In this document: positions 49,807-50,608 of the stretch, piece after piece | How positions within the stretch are numbered: the first letter of the stretch is position 1 | Layout: each line of letters starts with the position of its first letter | DNA from: Patescibacteria group bacterium | GTDB lineage: Bacteria > Patescibacteriota > Microgenomatia > JAMCZE01 | Length of the DNA stretch: 50,608 bases | Direction: 5' to 3' | Assembly: GCA_023485845.1 (NCBI GenBank) | Contig: JAMCZE010000002.1 | Location: 1-50,608, forward strand | Program-made: the position numbers and the translations under genes | The notes under the pieces: generated by a model | What the model saw: only the letters and a program-made list of their open reading frames with translations | Database searches by the model: none | Told to the model about the DNA's origin: nothing

Positions 49807-50486
49807 TAGTCTTCTTCAATGTGTCTTATGGTGCGCTCAAATGGTTCTGGGGTAATGTTCCAGTAACCAACAAAAGGATTATCAAGATCTTCCACTAATT
49901 GGAAAACCATGGCCAACACAAAACCAAGGGAACCGGTTGCCAAGAAACCATAATACATATTTGAAAAGGGCATGAGGATAAAAGTTAGCAAAGCAAAAAG
50001 CGATGAAGTGTAAAGAAAAGCCTTCAAGAGAATTGGTAGCCTAGTCAGGCTCTGATTAATTCTCTCCGTGCGGGTCAGCCCAAGTTGACCATAGTGGTCC
50101 ACAATATGGTGGAAGATCACAGAATCATGATTATCATTGAATCGTATGTCACGGATTAGTTCCGAGATTTTTCTGAATGCTTTTCCCATTTCAGCACTTC
50201 TTTCCCCGTTACCGAGACCTCGGAACTTGTCAGTTATCACTAAATCTGCGTAATTTTTGATGGCGGCTAACATCTTTTTAGTAAATTTATCGTCGCGAAA
50301 ATAAAGGCTGAGCCGGAAAAGCCGCTCCAGTCCTTGCGCCTCTTTATCTACTAACTGGGACGTGGTGTTATATTGGTTCCAAACCTCGAAGACCACGAAA
50401 GCAGCCATAATACCATAGAGGGTTCCAAACACTGTGACGAAAGCACTTAAGCCACCAACGTCAGTCAGGTAGAGATCAGTATGAAT
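49803..50486 (-). pseudogene. DUF4239 membrane protein, 5' end cut by an IS200-like element
   Basis: Reading upstream from its stop, the frame is open to the IS boundary: IHTDLYLTDVGGLSAFVTVF leads into the known part GTLYGIMAAFVVFEVWNQYN. DUF4239 (bestrophin-like) proteins have two helix pairs flanking a soluble middle; here the second pair LLKAFLYTSSLFALLTFILMPFSNMYYGFLATGSLGFVLAMVF is present and the first is partly lost. The missing start lies past the element, outside the window. GTG at 50432 could begin a shortened product. Confidence 0.75.
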
Positions 50487-50608
50487 CTCTTTTAGGGTTC
50501 ATTCCCCGCGGCTTTGCCGCGAGAGGGTAAAATTGTATGCGTGAGTATCTACATACACAAAGCGCACAATGTCTCGGTGCTTTTGTACCATCTGGTTTGT
50601 GTGGCCAA
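50487..50608 (+). mobile_element. IS200-like element, copy 3 (left end, runs off the window)
   Basis: 122 bases identical to the left end of copies 1 and 2, in the opposite orientation, with target TGAAT at 50482-50486. It enters the DUF4239 gene. The rest lies beyond the edge. Confidence 0.9.
50541..50608 (+). CDS. tnpA: TnpA, IS200-type transposase (partial, copy 3)
   Basis: GTG 50541 opens the same N-terminus as the other copies (VSIYIHKAHNVSVLLYHLVC, then VA) before the edge. No difference from copies 1 and 2 is visible. Confidence 0.9.
   Translation, partial: MSIYIHKAHNVSVLLYHLVCVA

Overview
The window looks like part of the chromosome of a Candidate Phyla Radiation (Patescibacteria) bacterium, probably from the Microgenomates side; that sub-assignment is inference. 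The signs are a DUF4012 giant envelope protein, wHTH-Nudix fusions, PrgI/VirB4-like pairs, short housekeeping proteins, very tight gene packing, and many genes that seem to be transcribed without a leader (a -10 box exactly 6 nt before the start codon). The replication origin is inside: dnaA and dnaN sit back to tail around a cluster of DnaA boxes (30.4-32.0 kb), and the usual rpmH-rnpA-yidD-yidC-jag block follows at 35.6-37.5 kb.

Layout. 0-2.2 kb: wreck of a formylglycine-generating-enzyme-like gene cut by nested insertion sequences, then two toxin-antitoxin pairs (RelBE type and MntA-HepT type). 2.1-8.6 kb: a frameshifted CcdA-thioredoxin (DipZ-like) gene, undecaprenyl-diphosphatase, a DEAD-box helicase, a cupin and small membrane proteins. 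8.6-11.1 kb: an M48 protease/zinc-ribbon/DUF805 operon broken by an IS200-like element, then tRNA-Asn. 11.2-17.5 kb: a compact flavin redox cassette (secreted repeat protein, ferredoxin reductase-like protein, cupin sugar isomerase, FMN-binding protein, ApbE flavin transferase, RnfD-reductase fusion) followed by a two-component system. 17.6-19.5 kb: an unknown gene split by a second IS200-like copy. 19.7-25.9 kb: MacAB-type efflux system, DUF5666, PLD-like, DUF378 and NRAMP proteins. 25.9-29.3 kb: PrgI/TraC/VirB4-like conjugation-type ATPase genes. 29.3-37.5 kb: origin region, with an FG-GAP surface-protein gene between dnaA and rpmH that is itself split by an IS30 element. 37.5-39.8 kb: small unknown genes and a wHTH-Nudix protein, with two near-identical promoters. 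39.8-46.3 kb: polysaccharide polymerase and flippase, RNase H, DUF4012 protein, ribosomal protein bL25. 46.3-50.6 kb: valyl-tRNA synthetase, small genes, and a DUF4239 gene cut by a further IS200-like copy running off the window.

The strongest observations are these. (1) One IS200-like element of 541 bp is present as two full copies, one copy entering at the right edge and one remnant at the left edge. Removing it while keeping a TGAAT target restores two complete host genes in frame. (2) A -10/start-codon spacing of 6 nt recurs across the window and marks leaderless transcripts. (3) The flavin cassette would give a very small genome a route for moving electrons out of the cell. (4) Two unlinked unknown genes share a duplicated promoter with a perfect TCAAG-N4-CTTGA palindrome.
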